Source of the DNA: Paraescarpia echinospica
Lineage: Eukaryota > Annelida > Polychaeta > Sabellida > Siboglinidae
DNA: 64,000 nt
Assembly: GCA_020002185.1 (NCBI GenBank)
Contig: CM034539.1
Coordinates: 4,223,903 to 4,287,902 of the forward strand
Reading direction: 5' to 3'
Part shown: positions 37,547-50,316 of the stretch, piece after piece
Layout: every line of letters starts with the position of its first letter
Position numbering within the stretch: position 1 is the stretch's first letter
Translations under genes and position numbers: made by a program
The notes under the pieces: model-generated
Told to the model about the DNA's origin: nothing
What the model saw: the letters and a program-made list of their open reading frames with translations, nothing else
The model's database searches: none

Positions 37547-38931
37547 CCTGTCCCACTGTCAACAGATCGCAGCAGATTCTCTGAGAATACTGCTGCCCCC
37601 TTTCCACTTAGATGGAGGCCATCTCTCATGTACATATCTTCTCTCCCAACAAAGTACCCCCATAAATCTAGGAATCCCACGCCCTCTTCCTCACACATCT
37701 GCTCAACTAGTGCGTTGATCGCCATCCTCTTACAGTTTCTGTATCTTGCCCCCCTTCCTCCCATTACTGGCAAAATTCCTGAGAGAATAACCTGTTCCAC
37801 TCTTGTCTTCTTTAGCTTCCTCACTAGATGTCTGTAATTCTGAACTATCCCAGTTGTTCCCTCCTTGTCTGCATTGTTTGTCCCAACGTGTACTAGTATA
37901 GACCCTCCCTTGCCATGCCCCAATACCTTCTCTACCCTTTCGGTCACATGCTCTATCCTAGCCCCCGGTAGACATACAACAACGTCCTTCCCCTCGCATA
38001 TAGTCTTGTCTGTTTTTCTCAGAATTGAATCGCCCATAAACACTCTCTCTTTTCTCCTTGCCCCCTCAATCACTGCCTCGGAGTATCTGCTCCGGTTTGC
38101 ATATGTCTGGTTGTTGTCTTTTCCTCTTGTCGTCTTCTCTCCTGTGACATTCTCTTCCATTCCCTTCTTTCCTGTCGCGTTTTCTCTTGTCCCCTTTCCT
38201 CCTGTCATCTTCTCTTCTAGCACATTTACTCTCACTTCCTTTCGTCCCTTCTTCTTTCCTCCCATCACATTTTCTTCTCTCCTCTCCCGTCCCTTTTCCC
38301 CGGCTACCTCCTTCACTACGGTCACTTTCTCCCCTGTCACCTTCACGCCTGTCATGTTTTCTGTTTTTTGCTGAACACTCTGTCTTCTTCCATCAGTCTT
38401 CTGTCTCACAGTTTTACCAACTGCCTGTGTGGTATCTACCTCTTCACCACCTGTATCGCTGTCGTGTCTCTCCTCGTTCTCTACAGTCTGACTACCTGCT
38501 GATCTATCCCCACTGGCCCGTTTTCTTTTCATCTGCCGAACACTTTTCCTCCGTCCCTATGTTTTCTCAATGTCTTGTTCCTTCACACCGGTCACCTTCC
38601 TTTCTCTCAGTCTCCTTTCTTCAGTCTCCGTGTCACAACTCTGCTCCTTCTGTGTTGTAGAATTCTCATCTCTCTCCGTGCCATCCCTCTCTGCTCCATC
38701 TATTTCTATGTTGAGTCTCGCCTCCATCTCCTTCACTATATCCGTCAACTTACACACCTCTTTCATCAGACATTCCACCCTCAAACACCCCATACACCGA
38801 AATATGAATCCATCATCTTTGGTCTCTGCCCATGATTTTGGACAGCCAGACAACGCAAAATCCACCCAGCTCTGGCAGTCGTTGCAAACTAGGTGTCGTT
38901 TTGCCCTGAGTTGCCGCTTGCAATGTGCCAT
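37528..38931 (-). pseudogene. CR1 ORF1: PHD-like finger and SGNH esterase, one amber stop
   Basis: ATG at 38931; a 467-codon frame interrupted once, by TAG at 38557-38559 (codon 125). The N-terminus has a PHD/zinc-finger-like set of cysteines (VCNDCQSW, then SGCPKSW, then FRCMGC; C-x2-C-x10-C-x15-C-x2-C). A short helical stretch (KEMEARLNIEIDG) follows, then a highly charged region with repeated TGEK/TGGK motifs. The C-terminal half is an SGNH-hydrolase (esterase) domain with block I VFMGDSILRK, block III ILVHVGTNNAD and block V DGLHLSGKG. Esterase-bearing ORF1 proteins are known in the CR1 group, where they probably aid RNP-membrane or lipid interaction. The frame ends at 37528, overlapping ORF2. 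Confidence 0.9.
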
Positions 38932-39117
38932 ATCAGAATTTATTTATGTTCAAAGTAGTTTTTATGTAGTCTTTGAAAATACTTTTCTGTGTACAATTTA
39001 CACCAGATTGTTTAAGTTATAGTTAGTTATATTTGTTAACACACAGTGACACACCGTGCCTTACCTAGTTACGATGTCGATGACAATGTATTCAAGTTAG
39101 GCTTAGATACAAGGATT

Positions 39118-40020
39118 CCAACAAACACTCTCATACAAACCTGATACATCAATATTTGGAAATAAAATAAATTCATTTTGTAGAAGTTCATTTATAGAAG
39201 GTAGCTGAACGATAAAAACTGGCGCACGCCAATTATCAGTATATGTTAAGAATATGTATATACTGAGACCTTGTGAAGTTGGATTCAGCTTATAAGTATG
39301 TAAGCTTATACAACGGCTAGTCATCATGACATTTCACGTATTCATGTAGGTAATATTTTACAATTCAATAAACACTGCGCATAAACGTATTATAATAATG
39401 CCTCTATAACTCAGCCACTAAAATTCCCAACATTGGTGTTTGGGATGGCGACTTTTGTGGTACCGACCCAACACTGTGCTTCTCTAGAGGCCCTTTCTCC
39501 TACTCGTGATATTTGAGTGATGAACCAAACTGTGTTTCTTTAAAGTATAATCTCCCAAACACTGGCTCATTTTACACCAAGGAACTTATTTATAACTAGC
39601 GTAGAAGAGTGCGAGTAATACGTTTATAAAATAGTTTTGATATATGCTAATGTCCAACTACGTAATAATATACATGGTTTTAGAAAACGTGTGTGCCCTT
39701 GAAAACTACTAGATAAAATACTGTGCTATTGTAATAAAATAGTTTTTATTGGACCCGTATGGTCTAGATGAGGATAAACATTTTGTATTGAAAATTATGA
39801 CTTTGTTTATTATATGCAGTGCATATAAAGATTTAAGTTGTTATTATAATATTACCTATTCATATTTTGAACTGTTTGATTTGTTTTGATTGATGTATGT
39901 GTTTAGCTTATTTGCGTTTGTTAACCTTCTTCATTTTAATGCATATTTGTGTGTACGCGTTTAGATGATGTTATCAAAAATCAAACTATTCCTATTCGTT
40001 ACCATTTGAATTTACGATTT
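39118..40020. other. Unit-3 noncoding region, no recognised gene
   Basis: Continuation of the unit start after the LINE; equivalent of about 1290-2210. Only short, poorly conserved frames. Confidence 0.5.
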
Positions 40021-40025
40021 TGGTA

Positions 40026-40289
40026 TCAATAACTGTGAACCAACTTAGGTGCAGCCGTTGTTGTCGCATTAAGGTATTTTGTCATCCTCCGGTATGCGTC
40101 AACAGGTAGCGCGATACTGGTATCATCGGTCACATTAACGGTGTCACTGAACGCGGATCTATTGTTGGCACACCTACGGTTCCCGTCATAAATACACGCA
40201 CGCGTCTCGTCGTTTCCATTGCGTTTGCTTGAGGCTTCCGTCTCACTGACCTCGCGTGATATTGACATAAACGTAATACTTGTTTTCAT
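40026..40289 (-). other. Unknown 87-codon frame, open in unit 3
   Basis: ATG at 40289-40287, stop at 40026-40028. This is the open version of the frame that has a TGA in unit 1 (2219-2482). Thr/Asn-rich C-terminus (LNATTTAAPK). An acceptor-like CGCAG lies just upstream on the minus strand. No family recognised; it could be an exon whose neighbours I cannot identify. Confidence 0.3.
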
Positions 40290-40649
40290 CTGCTGCGGTT
40301 AAAATTCACCTTGGTTAGGAGTTGGTATTGTAGTCTACAGGAATGGTGGGATATTTATGGGGGTCATCATACAGTACTTCACTTTTACAGGGGAGTTCAG
40401 CTCTCCGGGTTACCATGATGATGCGTTACATTGGAGATGAGGAGGTCTCCGGGCAAGCGTTACGTAACGACTAATACGTCTATCTTCGTCTTGCTGTAAA
40501 ATAAGATTGATAGCAACAACTACTGTGTCGCTTGGGTGGACTTGATTACCCAAATTTGGAAACGGCTATAGGACTTGGTGGACTAGAACCCCAACTGAGA
40601 GAACAGGACGACTGCTCCCGGGATATGTATTTCTCACACACATTAAATT

Positions 40650-41315
40650 CAAATTTATGTTATGAGTCGGGAGATAAATTATAAAAAAATGTGTACTCGT
40701 ATACGTCATCTTATGCACATGCCTACATCCACACGTGCACACACACGTACAAGAATATGTAACACGTGTGGGCCTGTGTACCTGAGCGAGCTTGTCTGCC
40801 TCTACGTGCCCACCAGGTACCTTCGGTCAGCGGGAAATCGTCAACTTGCGAGACCGCGAACAAGATGCAAAATCGGAGACGCGAGTTTTATGGCAGCAAC
40901 TCCGGACATTTGGAATGATTTACTCACATCAATTCGTGAACTATACAGTGAAGCTGCTTTTAAAGGCGCATTAAAAACACTCTATTTTAATCGATATTTT
41001 AACTCCAGCAGCCGCAGCAGTCCCGGATGTGCGGAGTGATCTACTTCTTTTCAATGCATGTAATGAACACTGAGACTTTTAAGAGCAATTTTAAACACTC
41101 TTTTTTAATCAATATTTTAACTGCTATTGTGAATTTAGACTTGTCATTAAGCTTTGATCAGTTATCTTTTGTTTATGTGACACGATAATACAAATATTTT
41201 TTTTTATATTCATTTTTTACTTAATTAATAACTTTTTTTATTAATTACTATTTTACATGTAAAGCGCCTTGAATAGTTTCTCACTAGAGTTGGCGCTATG
41301 TAAGTATATTTATTT
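40650..41315 (+). mobile_element. LINE 3' end, unit 3 copy
   Basis: A 125-codon frame (40662-41039) with TPDIWNDLLTSIREL, and the AGCGCC/GGCGCT hairpin tail; nearly identical to 2840-3512. Confidence 0.8.
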
Positions 41316-41898
41316 CTGATTTACTATTAATTATAATATTTATGCCCAAGAATCATTGCACCCGACGAATAATCGAAGAAACGTATGTATGCAGCTATTG
41401 TAATGTTTTTCTCTTAGACGGCTTGAACTTCTAGCGCACAAATTTCAGGGAATAATCTACAACCCCACGAGTAGGAAGTAGAAGTTATATATTTTCAAAA
41501 TACCTAATATACGACATGATTATCACTTTTATGAGGAAAATCTGTAGACAGGATATTATCGTGTTTACGTAACGATGCTCTGTGCTTTCAAACATTTGGT
41601 AAATATTACTGTTAACTACCCGTCAGTTGACTGGCATTTTTACTAGTTATGTTTAACACGTCTACATCACATTATATGCGTCATCATCAATCCTTCCCAC
41701 ACCCTCCTTCTAGATCACTATGTGGGTATCGCACCTCGAAGTCGCCAGACCGGGTAGTTTCCACTGGATTTCGGAGACCCATTGTTGAAAGGAAGTGGGC
41801 ATTTAATAGTACTACTAAATAAATTAGGGACTACTGCTTCTAAGCAGTTTCACACTGCTCGGCGTACCATAACTAGTGGTTTGCATTAACACTATCAT

Positions 41899-44800
41899 AT
41901 CATTACTTTTTGCACGAAAATCATTTCTAGATTATGATATGTTATTTGACAATGCTATCGTATGGTTGATAGTAGTGTATTTGTAATTAAGACAGATTAT
42001 AAAATGAGGAATTGGTTTTAATACCTCATCACGACATGGTCACTTGTTCATATTCGAAAATACCAAGATTGGTAAGATCACAATAATAACACATTTTACG
42101 GATATAACTATTAATAAACCACGATTTTGTGAGTAGTAATATAATCAATGTTACAATTTGGAACACCATAAATCAGTATTTCAGTTAACCAATACAAAGT
42201 ATTCCACTTAAACCTGAAACCTTATGATATGTGACGAAAATGGTAATTTGAGGTTAGAACATAACACTTGTTGTAGATTGTAACTGATTCTTAATTAATT
42301 TGTTGCAGAATTTTAGTTGCTAGAGTCTATAAATATCATACAACTTGAGTAATTGAAGTGTTTTATAAATATGAATTGTGTTAGAAATTTTATTTACTTA
42401 GGGATATTATTCGCATTGCTTTTTTTGTGTCATTTGAAAAGGTGACGTGCCTGATGACCCCATAAGAGGATACCATAATTAATATCAGGGAGAATAAGAG
42501 AATTATACGTAATATATAATGTTTAAAGTGGAAAACAATTATTTAGAATTCACGTTGTTTTAGTAGTGTTATTTGCTATTTTGTTTGTGTGACTGCCAGT
42601 TTAAATGATTATTTTATGGCAAGGCCTAATTTGTTTTAATCATTTACACCTTCAATTTTTATCCCATCCATTTCTAATACACGGTACTCTACTTTCTTTT
42701 GAGGGATATGAAAAATAACAAATTTAGTATTTTTTTTATTTTGTGAAAGTTTATTTGCTTTCAACCAATTGCAAACATTTGGAGTTCTTTGTTAATAATT
42801 TCACTGCACATTTGGCCTTCTGAAACTATTAATGTTCTTAGGTACTAGTAAGGGTAGTGTCATCTTCATAAGTTAAAATTTCAAAAGGTCACTCGAAAAT
42901 GCTATGTCATTGATGTATATAACAAACAAGAGTTGTCCTAAAATTGAACTTTGTGGAACGGCAGTGGTGATAACTGTTTCCATACACTTAACATTTTCAA
43001 TTTCTAAATATTGTTTACAATTGTATAATAATAATAATGAAATATTATATAGCGCCGGTATCCGCCGTAAAGGCGCTCATGGCGCTTGCACAGTATTTTA
43101 CCATTGATGACGATCAAATGTACAAATAACTCCTACAAAAATCAAATGCCGTATCATATAATCCATAGTAATTTAATGTATAGGCCCCTGTCACATACAC
43201 CTTTCTGTGCAAAGCAACGATACAAGACCAATGTTGATTGAAACATGCCAACTTAGTGACGTTTATTCACTAACACATATTAAACAACACCATATATACA
43301 TTAAACCACACCATATATACATACATCAATACACAGCAAGCATGCCGGCCCCAACAGCATTGTTAAGCAATACCTACAATTTCTAAGCATATAACTTCTG
43401 AGACATATAATTACTAACATGACGCACTACATGACTGCAATATATTCACCACTACCACCATAACGGTGGGGGTCACTATGCCATCTCCCTTATAGTGAAA
43501 GCGTCAATTAAAAAGCTTCTAAACCACCAAGTGATCTAGGGAGGAGGGTGGGCAAAACAATGATAATAAATATAACTAAATCGACATAATTCGTAAAAAC
43601 AGAACTCAGAATGTTGGTGATTGGCGTGCCAATAGTACACACTGAATGAATCAAACCAAACCAGAGAGTGAGGCTGAATTTCCTTTGTGGCTTGCCTATA
43701 TAGCCCCTATCACTCCGTCACATATTCTTCCACGTTGTTCTCAGTTTGATCACTAGGGAAACCCCAGGCCTATCTACTAGAGGGCGCTGCCATTTGCCCC
43801 TTTACTACTATCAATATTGCATCGCTGCCTCACACAAAATCAATGTATGCGCCCGTGTCACATACACCTTTCTGTGCAAAGCAACGATACAAGACCAATG
43901 TTGATTGAAACAAGCCAACTTAATGACATTTATTCACTAACACATATTAAACAACACCATATATACATTAAACCACATCATATATACATACATCAATACA
44001 CAGCAAGCATGCCGGTCCCATCAGCAAAGTTAAGCAATACCTACAATTTCTAAGCATATAATTTCTGAGACATACAATTACTAACATGACTAACTACATG
44101 AATGCACTATGTTTACCACTACCACTGTAACGGTGGGGGTCACTCCTCCACCAGGTTACCCGACATCCAATGTAACCGACACCATAATTTAATTTATGTA
44201 ACAATATATTATGATCAATTGTGTCAAACGTTTTTGATAAATCAAGGTATATAATAATTGGCGTAGCCAATTTAACAAGCTCTTGTATAATTATATCCAT
44301 AATTTTGAGTGTTGCAAATTCAGTAGAACGTTTATAAAACCGTATTGGATAATATAGTACAACATCTTGGAATAGAAATAGTTGTGTATTTGATCAAGTA
44401 TTATCCTTTAAAAAAATTGAAATAGCTGCCAAGACTGAAATTGGACGATAATTATCAAGGTTAGAATTATCACCTTTTTTGAAAACGGCAATAACTTTAA
44501 CAAGTTTTCATTTGTTTGGAAATATAACAGTCATTATGTATTTATTTATAATTACTGTGTCTGCTTTGCTAATATAATGTTTAATTAATTTCAATGTTTT
44601 GGTTTGAATACCATCTATTCCTCAACTTTATTTTGGAGGTAAGCAATCAGGTATGTTGACAGCAGTATCTACTTCAATGTGTTTGAAACTGAAGGTGTGG
44701 AGTGTACGTTTATTCAAATAAGTATTTACAGGATTTACCATCAGTTGTAGTTAAGTTAGTGGCTACAGTTGGACCAATATTTGTAAACAAAAACCGAGTT

Positions 44801-44939
44801 AAATTGATTTGCAATAATGCATTTATCGCTTACCATTTCTCCGTCCACTTTGAACGAATCTGGAAATTGTTCTTTCTAAGGGTTTTGCCTGAATAATTTC
44901 TTTAGTAAACCCCACATCTTTTTAATATAGTGTTTCAGG
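41899..44939 (-). mobile_element. Degraded LINE with RT domain, unit 3 copy
   Basis: Same element and same inactivating lesions as 4090-7130, offset by 37809, including FDTIDHNILLHKLNYGV near 44210. The nested retroposon occupies about 43022-44149. Confidence 0.8.
43022..44149 (-). mobile_element. Nested retroposon with direct repeats, unit 3 copy
   Basis: Counterpart of 5213-6340: the same (ATT)n/GCGC-hairpin end and the same two direct repeats of about 300 bp (about 43178-43477 and 43843-44147). Confidence 0.55.
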
Positions 44940-45099
44940 CCTGGGGTCAATTGCATTGCAATGTAATATATTACTATTTCAATTACTATTATTTTGCTTA
45001 GTTCCTATTACTATTTCTATTACATGCTGAATTCTTCCTATTACTATTACTATTACATTTGAAGCAATTACTATTACAATTATAATTGATTATATTTAT

Positions 45100-47520
45100 T
45101 GATTTATATTTGTAGCATTTCTGCTATTTCTGGATGTTTAATCTACTTTCCTGAGGTTTAATTTTATAAATGAGGAAGGTCAAGCCAGTAGGTAGACATA
45201 TTGTTAACCAACCGCCTTAGTTACGTAATTACAGCAACTCGGTTGCAGATGCGCTCAATGAAGCGTGGTATTCTGTTGCTAGTGTTTCTAGGCAAGCAGG
45301 TGGTTTCACCGTAATCGTAGAGAGGGTGTTCCACAATGCCTAGTTTGAATAGTATATTGCATTAGCCAATAGAAATGATGGAAACCTGTCATATGATGTG
45401 TAATTAGGTCTGCTTATATAAACGTTTGTTGTACGCATTTCGCCATCTGGGCGCTGGCGAAGGACTGGGACAGATCCAGGGTTGAACTAGACAGGTTGCC
45501 CTGCTGCCAAGAGAATGGCAAGGAAAGTCGTAAAGCGTGGTGGGAATCGTTAACGTGGGTTACGTTCCCAAGCTTGTGTGTGTGTGTAATATTCAGTGTC
45601 CAGAGTGACTATTCGATCGAACTTCGAAGAAACCATGCCGCCACGTCAGCAGTACTTTGAGACAACGTTCCGTCGGCCCCAACGTATTTGCGTCGACGAG
45701 CGATAATCGCGACGCGCTCACCCAGCACGGCCCATCCTCGAACAGCTGTCTCACAGCGATATCGTCAGAAAGCTTGACCGAATGCGACTCGTAGCGGCCG
45801 GCGGTAAACGTATTCTGCCAGGCGTCGTCATTCGCGCGAACCCGTTCATCCAACTTTTCGATCGTTTGCGACAAAACAAAACCTCTCGTTCGAATTCGTA
45901 GCGGCCGGCGGTAAGCGTCTACTGCCCGGCTTCGTCTTTCAGTTGAACGTATTCAACTGACTTCGCAATCGTTTGCGACCGTGCGATCATTGAACGGACG
46001 CGACTCGAGAATTCGCGGCGTACGACGGCAATCGTCAAGTACCCGGCATCATCACTCGTGCGCCCGAGATACACCGTTCTAATTGTGTTCTGAGCTCGGC
46101 GTGTTGACTTCAACAAACGTTCGTATATATTCGAGATGGGACTAGCCCAGTATAAATGTTTATTTTCTGATTGAACGTATCTATTATTTGCTGTATTATG
46201 ATTAGTAGTTATCTGTGGGTTTTGAAGTGAGGTATTATTACCCATGAAGTATTCACATATATTTATAAATATATGTGTGTGTTGTAACATATTACTGTAA
46301 TGAGAGTCCGCGAGGACTAGCTTATACTATGTATTTATATTATGGGAGTTATTCTTAGATAACACTTGGCGCCTAGTGTATAGTCGTATAGCGGTATAAT
46401 CCACCTTAGAAAGGAAGTGGAATTTGATAATAGAAAGATTCAGTGTTATCGTTTATTATGTTCTATTAAGATTTGGTTACGGGATTTCTTTATTTTGTTT
46501 ATTTTGTTAATCGACATATTTATCAAAAGGAAGATATCTTGTAATAAAGTATTACATTTTCCTCGTTATTTGTTGCTTGTTCACGATCACCGTTCTTTCT
46601 CATATGCGTTGACCTTGATATATAAGAACCCTACTAGACTGAGCCATCTAGTGTACGTAGACCTCGCTAATCCGTGACAATATTTTTATTAGTAGTTATG
46701 TTATATTATGTTGACGAGGAAACTTTCACTTTACATAATAATAATTATTTTTTCTGATATGTTGCGACTTGTTTTAAAGTAAATATATATGTATTGTCTA
46801 ATAATTAATCGCCGCCAAACATTACATATGTAATGTTTTTTTTGTTGTTTTTATTTATCTAATTAAATCATTAAACATATGTATTATTATTATTACGAAT
46901 ATAAATGCAGTTTTTGTTAAGGTAAAACCCATAAACTAGCAGTCCATATAAATATGTATTTGTATTATTATTATCCGTGTATATAAATATAATAACGGTC
47001 ATTATCAATTGTGGAGACAACACCCGCGATAATTGCGTATGTTAGATATTGGTTTGGTTTTTGATTTTACAGTTATTTTACTATTACTCTACTGCAGTGA
47101 CTTATCGAGATGTGGTATTTATTCTGTCACAAGTTGCCTACATTGATAATATAAATAACAACAAGACCACGCTGGTTGGCGCCATTAGCACAGGAAGATG
47201 GAAACAGCAGTATTTAAAAAATAAGAGTTTATTGATAAGGAGAGTTGTAATTTTATTTGACGGCAAGTCAGTTATAACATTGATTAGACTTACATTGATT
47301 GGTAACACGTCTGGGTGAACAAGAGCTAAGATATATTTTCGCTAAGCTAGAGAAGTCAAATAATCAATAGAGTATAGAAGAAATTTGAATAGCAAATTAT
47401 TAACGGCAAACAAGTTAAGTGAGCAATAATACTGAAATACTGTGGTAAGCTGTCCAGAAATTCATAACAAGTTAAAAATAACATTGTAAGACTGAATAAG
47501 GTCTACGTTAATAACTAAAT
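45100..47520. other. No recognised gene; CpG-rich repeats at 45429-46080
   Basis: Counterpart of 7290-9600. The GC-rich patch has three related repeat units (near 45790, 45900 and 46015, the last diverged), against two in unit 1. It is followed by AT-rich sequence with the same two short unknown ORFs (46417-46677, 47049-47318) and the 22-bp palindrome at 46817-46838. Confidence 0.4.
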
Positions 47521-47525
47521 AAACA

Positions 47526-48248
47526 TTGGTCTATTTGTCGCGTTTAACCATCAGCCTCATTAGCCATGCGAACAACGTGATGCTGAGAGTCATCTTGAAC
47601 AGATTGAAACCACAAGTACAAGAAATCATCGCCGAAGAACAGGCGGGCTTTCGAAGTGGAAGAAGCACCACGGAACAAATATTCAATCTTCGTGTTCTGG
47701 GTGAGAAATACATGCAACATCAACAAGAACTATTGCATGTCTTCATTGATTTCAAGAAGGCATTTGACAGGGTGTGGCATGCCGATCTATGGGCAACAAT
47801 GAAGAACTACAATATTGGACGAAAACAAGTACACACCATCGAACAGCAATACGCTAAAGCTAGCAGCGCAGTTACTGTACAGGTGTAAGGCGCTGTAGGT
47901 GAATGGTTCTACACATCAGTTGGAGTCCGTCAAGGACGCCTCTTATCACCTACATTATTCAAAATTTTCATGGAACGAGTAATGACAGAAGCCCTGGAAG
48001 ATCATACTGGCACAGTCAACATTGGAGGACGCATAATCACCAACCTACGGATCGCTGATGACATCGACGGGTTGGTTGGTTGGTTGGTTGGTTGGTTGGT
48101 TGGTTGGTTGGTTGGTTGGTTGGTTGGAAGTAAAGAGGAACTTGCTAACCTTGTGAACCGACTGGGCGAAACATCAGCCAGACATGGAATGGATATTAGC
48201 ACAGATAAAAATCGTTGCATGTTTTTCCGTGTAAATGTGACGAATTAA
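47526..48248 (+). mobile_element. RTE-like RT fragment, unit 3 copy
   Basis: Same fragment as 9612-10310. It has a unique TAA (47886-47888) within the QVQGAV region. After the longer GGTT run the frame returns to genuine RT sequence (SKEELANLVNRLGETSARHG), unlike unit 1. Confidence 0.85.
48070..48127 (+). repeat. (GGTT)14 microsatellite inside RT sequence
   Basis: Fourteen units plus GG; unit 1 has seven. Confidence 0.95.
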
Positions 48249-48285
48249 GGGACCAGGAATAATACACTACACGTGGACCTGATTC

Positions 48286-48733
48286 TATCCAAACTATTAA
48301 GGGATACATGACAACAAGTGTATAGCAGTTGTCTAGCTCGATATCGAAACTATTAAGATATATATGACAACACGAGTACAGTAGTTGTCTAGCTCGATGT
48401 CCAAATTATTAAGGGATACAAGACAACAATTGTGTAGCAGTTGTCTAGCTCGATATCCAAACTATTAAGGGATACAAGACAACAATTGTATAGCAGTTGT
48501 CTAGCTCGATATACAAACTACTAAGGGTTACAAGACAACAATTGTATAGCAGTTGTCTACCTCGATATCCAAACTATAAGGGGATACATGACAACAAGTG
48601 TATAGCAGTTGTCCAGCTCGATATTCAAACTAATAAAGGATACATGACAACACGTGTATAGCAGTTGTCTAGCTCGATATTCAATATATTAAGGGATACA
48701 TGACAACAAGTGCATAGCAGTTGTCTAGCACGA
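48286..48733 (+). repeat. 56-bp minisatellite, eight units, unit 3
   Basis: Same length (448 bp) and register as 10344-10791, with only scattered substitutions. Confidence 0.92.
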
Positions 48734-48974
48734 TATTCTGTTGTGTTACAAGAGGTTCGGCAAAGGATATGATCGCTAAAATAGAAACAACTATTGATTG
48801 AAGACTTTTAGGTGGGCATCTTTCATATGTTCCCTTTCAACTATTATGTAAAAATATGTAATGGACATACGCGTGTATGTATCGAGTGTGTTTGTTTGTA
48901 ACATACCGTGAATGGTAGTGATGACATTTGGAAAACAAAGAGAACAACGCTATACGCAACGTTTCAATTCTTAT

Positions 48975-48980
48975 TTTATT
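48975..48980 (-). terminator. Polyadenylation signal of propeller gene, unit 3
   Basis: AATAAA on the minus strand about 350 nt after the stop at 49331-49333. Confidence 0.65.
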
Positions 48981-49330
48981 AACAAAGCAAAGCAAGCTAG
49001 ATATCAGCATCCGTTCACACAATGTCAGAAATTACATTATATATTATATATCCGTTTCATTTAACTCAATTCGGTATTATGACAGTATTTCTTTGTTCTA
49101 ATCTATGCATTTGGCAAAGAGATACGCTGGCCACATTCTTTATCACTGCATAGCTTAAGTACGTGTAAGCGCCCTATCTTGCATACATTGATATTATTGC
49201 AATAACCAACATATGCTAAGCATCCACAACGAACACACACACGATGAAGCAATCAGCGATCTCATGAATTATGTATCAATGTAATCGAACCGCTTTTCTC
49301 TCAGTCTAGAGAATGGACACGTGAACGTGT

Positions 49331-50316
49331 TTATGAATAGGCAATCGAATATTGCCCAGTGGTTTTTTCGATGCAGATTAAACTGCCGCAGTGGCCAGGT
49401 TTGAGCGCACCAACGAGTAACATATCCGTCGAATTGCCACACCACGATTGCGTGCGTCTCCACTGGCGGAACGTTTCGAAGCCGTCGTCGAAGGCAGGAA
49501 AACGAACTCTGATTGGTTCTGTGGACGGTGACTTGCAGTGGCACACCAGGTCGTCTCTCTGATCTCTGCTGACTTTCCCGACCAACAACGTGCAACCATT
49601 GGCGACACACCATCCCATGTTGTTGGTGTTGTCGATTTGATCGAACGACCCGCCCCACTTTGCGTAAGCAGTGAACATGTTTCCTGTTACATTCATGTCG
49701 TTGTAGCAGAGCGTGTCGTCCCTGTGGTCTCCATTGAAGTCGCCCACATACTGTTTGCCGCCCAAGCTTAAGCACGACTCCATATGCATGTGCCATATGA
49801 GAGAATTGTTGAACTTGCCATCGGCTGTCGCATACAGTATAGACGTCCGGCCCAGCTCACCATCGTAACATAACATGTCAGACTTACTGTCCCCGTTGAA
49901 GTCGCCGATGAAGAGTTTGGAATGACTGCCCTTGCAGAAATCCATTCCCTTGACCCAACTTGTGTTAGTAAAGTGTCCGTCTTTGTTAGTGTACGCAAGA
50001 AACACTACTCCCATCTGATCGTGGCATAGCATATCATCTCTAGAATCCCCATTGAAGTCTCCGATATACAGAGAAGCTCCAGTATGATAGCACCACCCCA
50101 TGGATTTCGTCCAGCCAACACCGGAGTAGCCATTGTTGTCTCCATAGTAGATCCATTTATTTCCATTATTCGAATCATGACACATGATGTCCATTCGACC
50201 ATCTCCGTTGAAGTCTCCTTTCAGTGCGTATTGATACGATTCCACGCAGAAATCAGGTAAGGTCATTGTTGCGGTAGGATCGCCAAACCAAGCCTTGTTC
50301 GACTCGCATTTCGGTC
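49331..50316 (-). CDS. Secreted FG-GAP/VCBS beta-propeller protein, exon 3, unit 3
   Basis: Paralogue of 11389-12374, same length, same acceptor (TTGTTTCAG before 50316) and same phase; joined to the signal-peptide exon at 55427-55355, it gives 352 residues. All calcium loops and all six 22-spaced Cys pairs are conserved. It differs from unit 1 at 14 residues of this exon: M49V, Q50E, V90G, S94T, L96S, A103T, V107L, I121L, Q128V, H142N, Y146V, A149G, N155S and A343T. Thirteen lie in blades 1-3. In that stretch I count 13 replacement codons against 4 synonymous ones, with five codons changed at two bases. Residues 156-352 differ at one position only. The open frame suggests the gene is functional. 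Confidence 0.9.

Larger units (their letters stand above)
34543..39111 (-). mobile_element. Near full-length CR1-type LINE, 4.57 kb
   Basis: Present only in unit 3: the left and right flanks rejoin the sequence of units 1, 2 and 4. An apparent 6-bp target duplication AGGATT flanks it (34537-34542 and 39112-39117). Read on the minus strand it has a 5' UTR of about 180 bp, ORF1 (38931-37528), ORF2 (37546-34655) and a short 3' UTR. The 3' UTR has a hairpin (CCATCCAGAG ... CTCTAGATGG, about 34574-34599) and ends in three copies of the decamer TTTAACAAGA (plus-strand spelling), like the short 3' repeats of CR1 elements. Each ORF is broken by one amber codon only, so it is a young insertion. Confidence 0.93.

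Noticed and set aside
34543..39111. Stop-codon reassignment or amber suppression in this organism
   Set aside because: The host genes here end in TAA, and the two ambers are each a single lesion in a mobile element; ordinary mutation is simpler.
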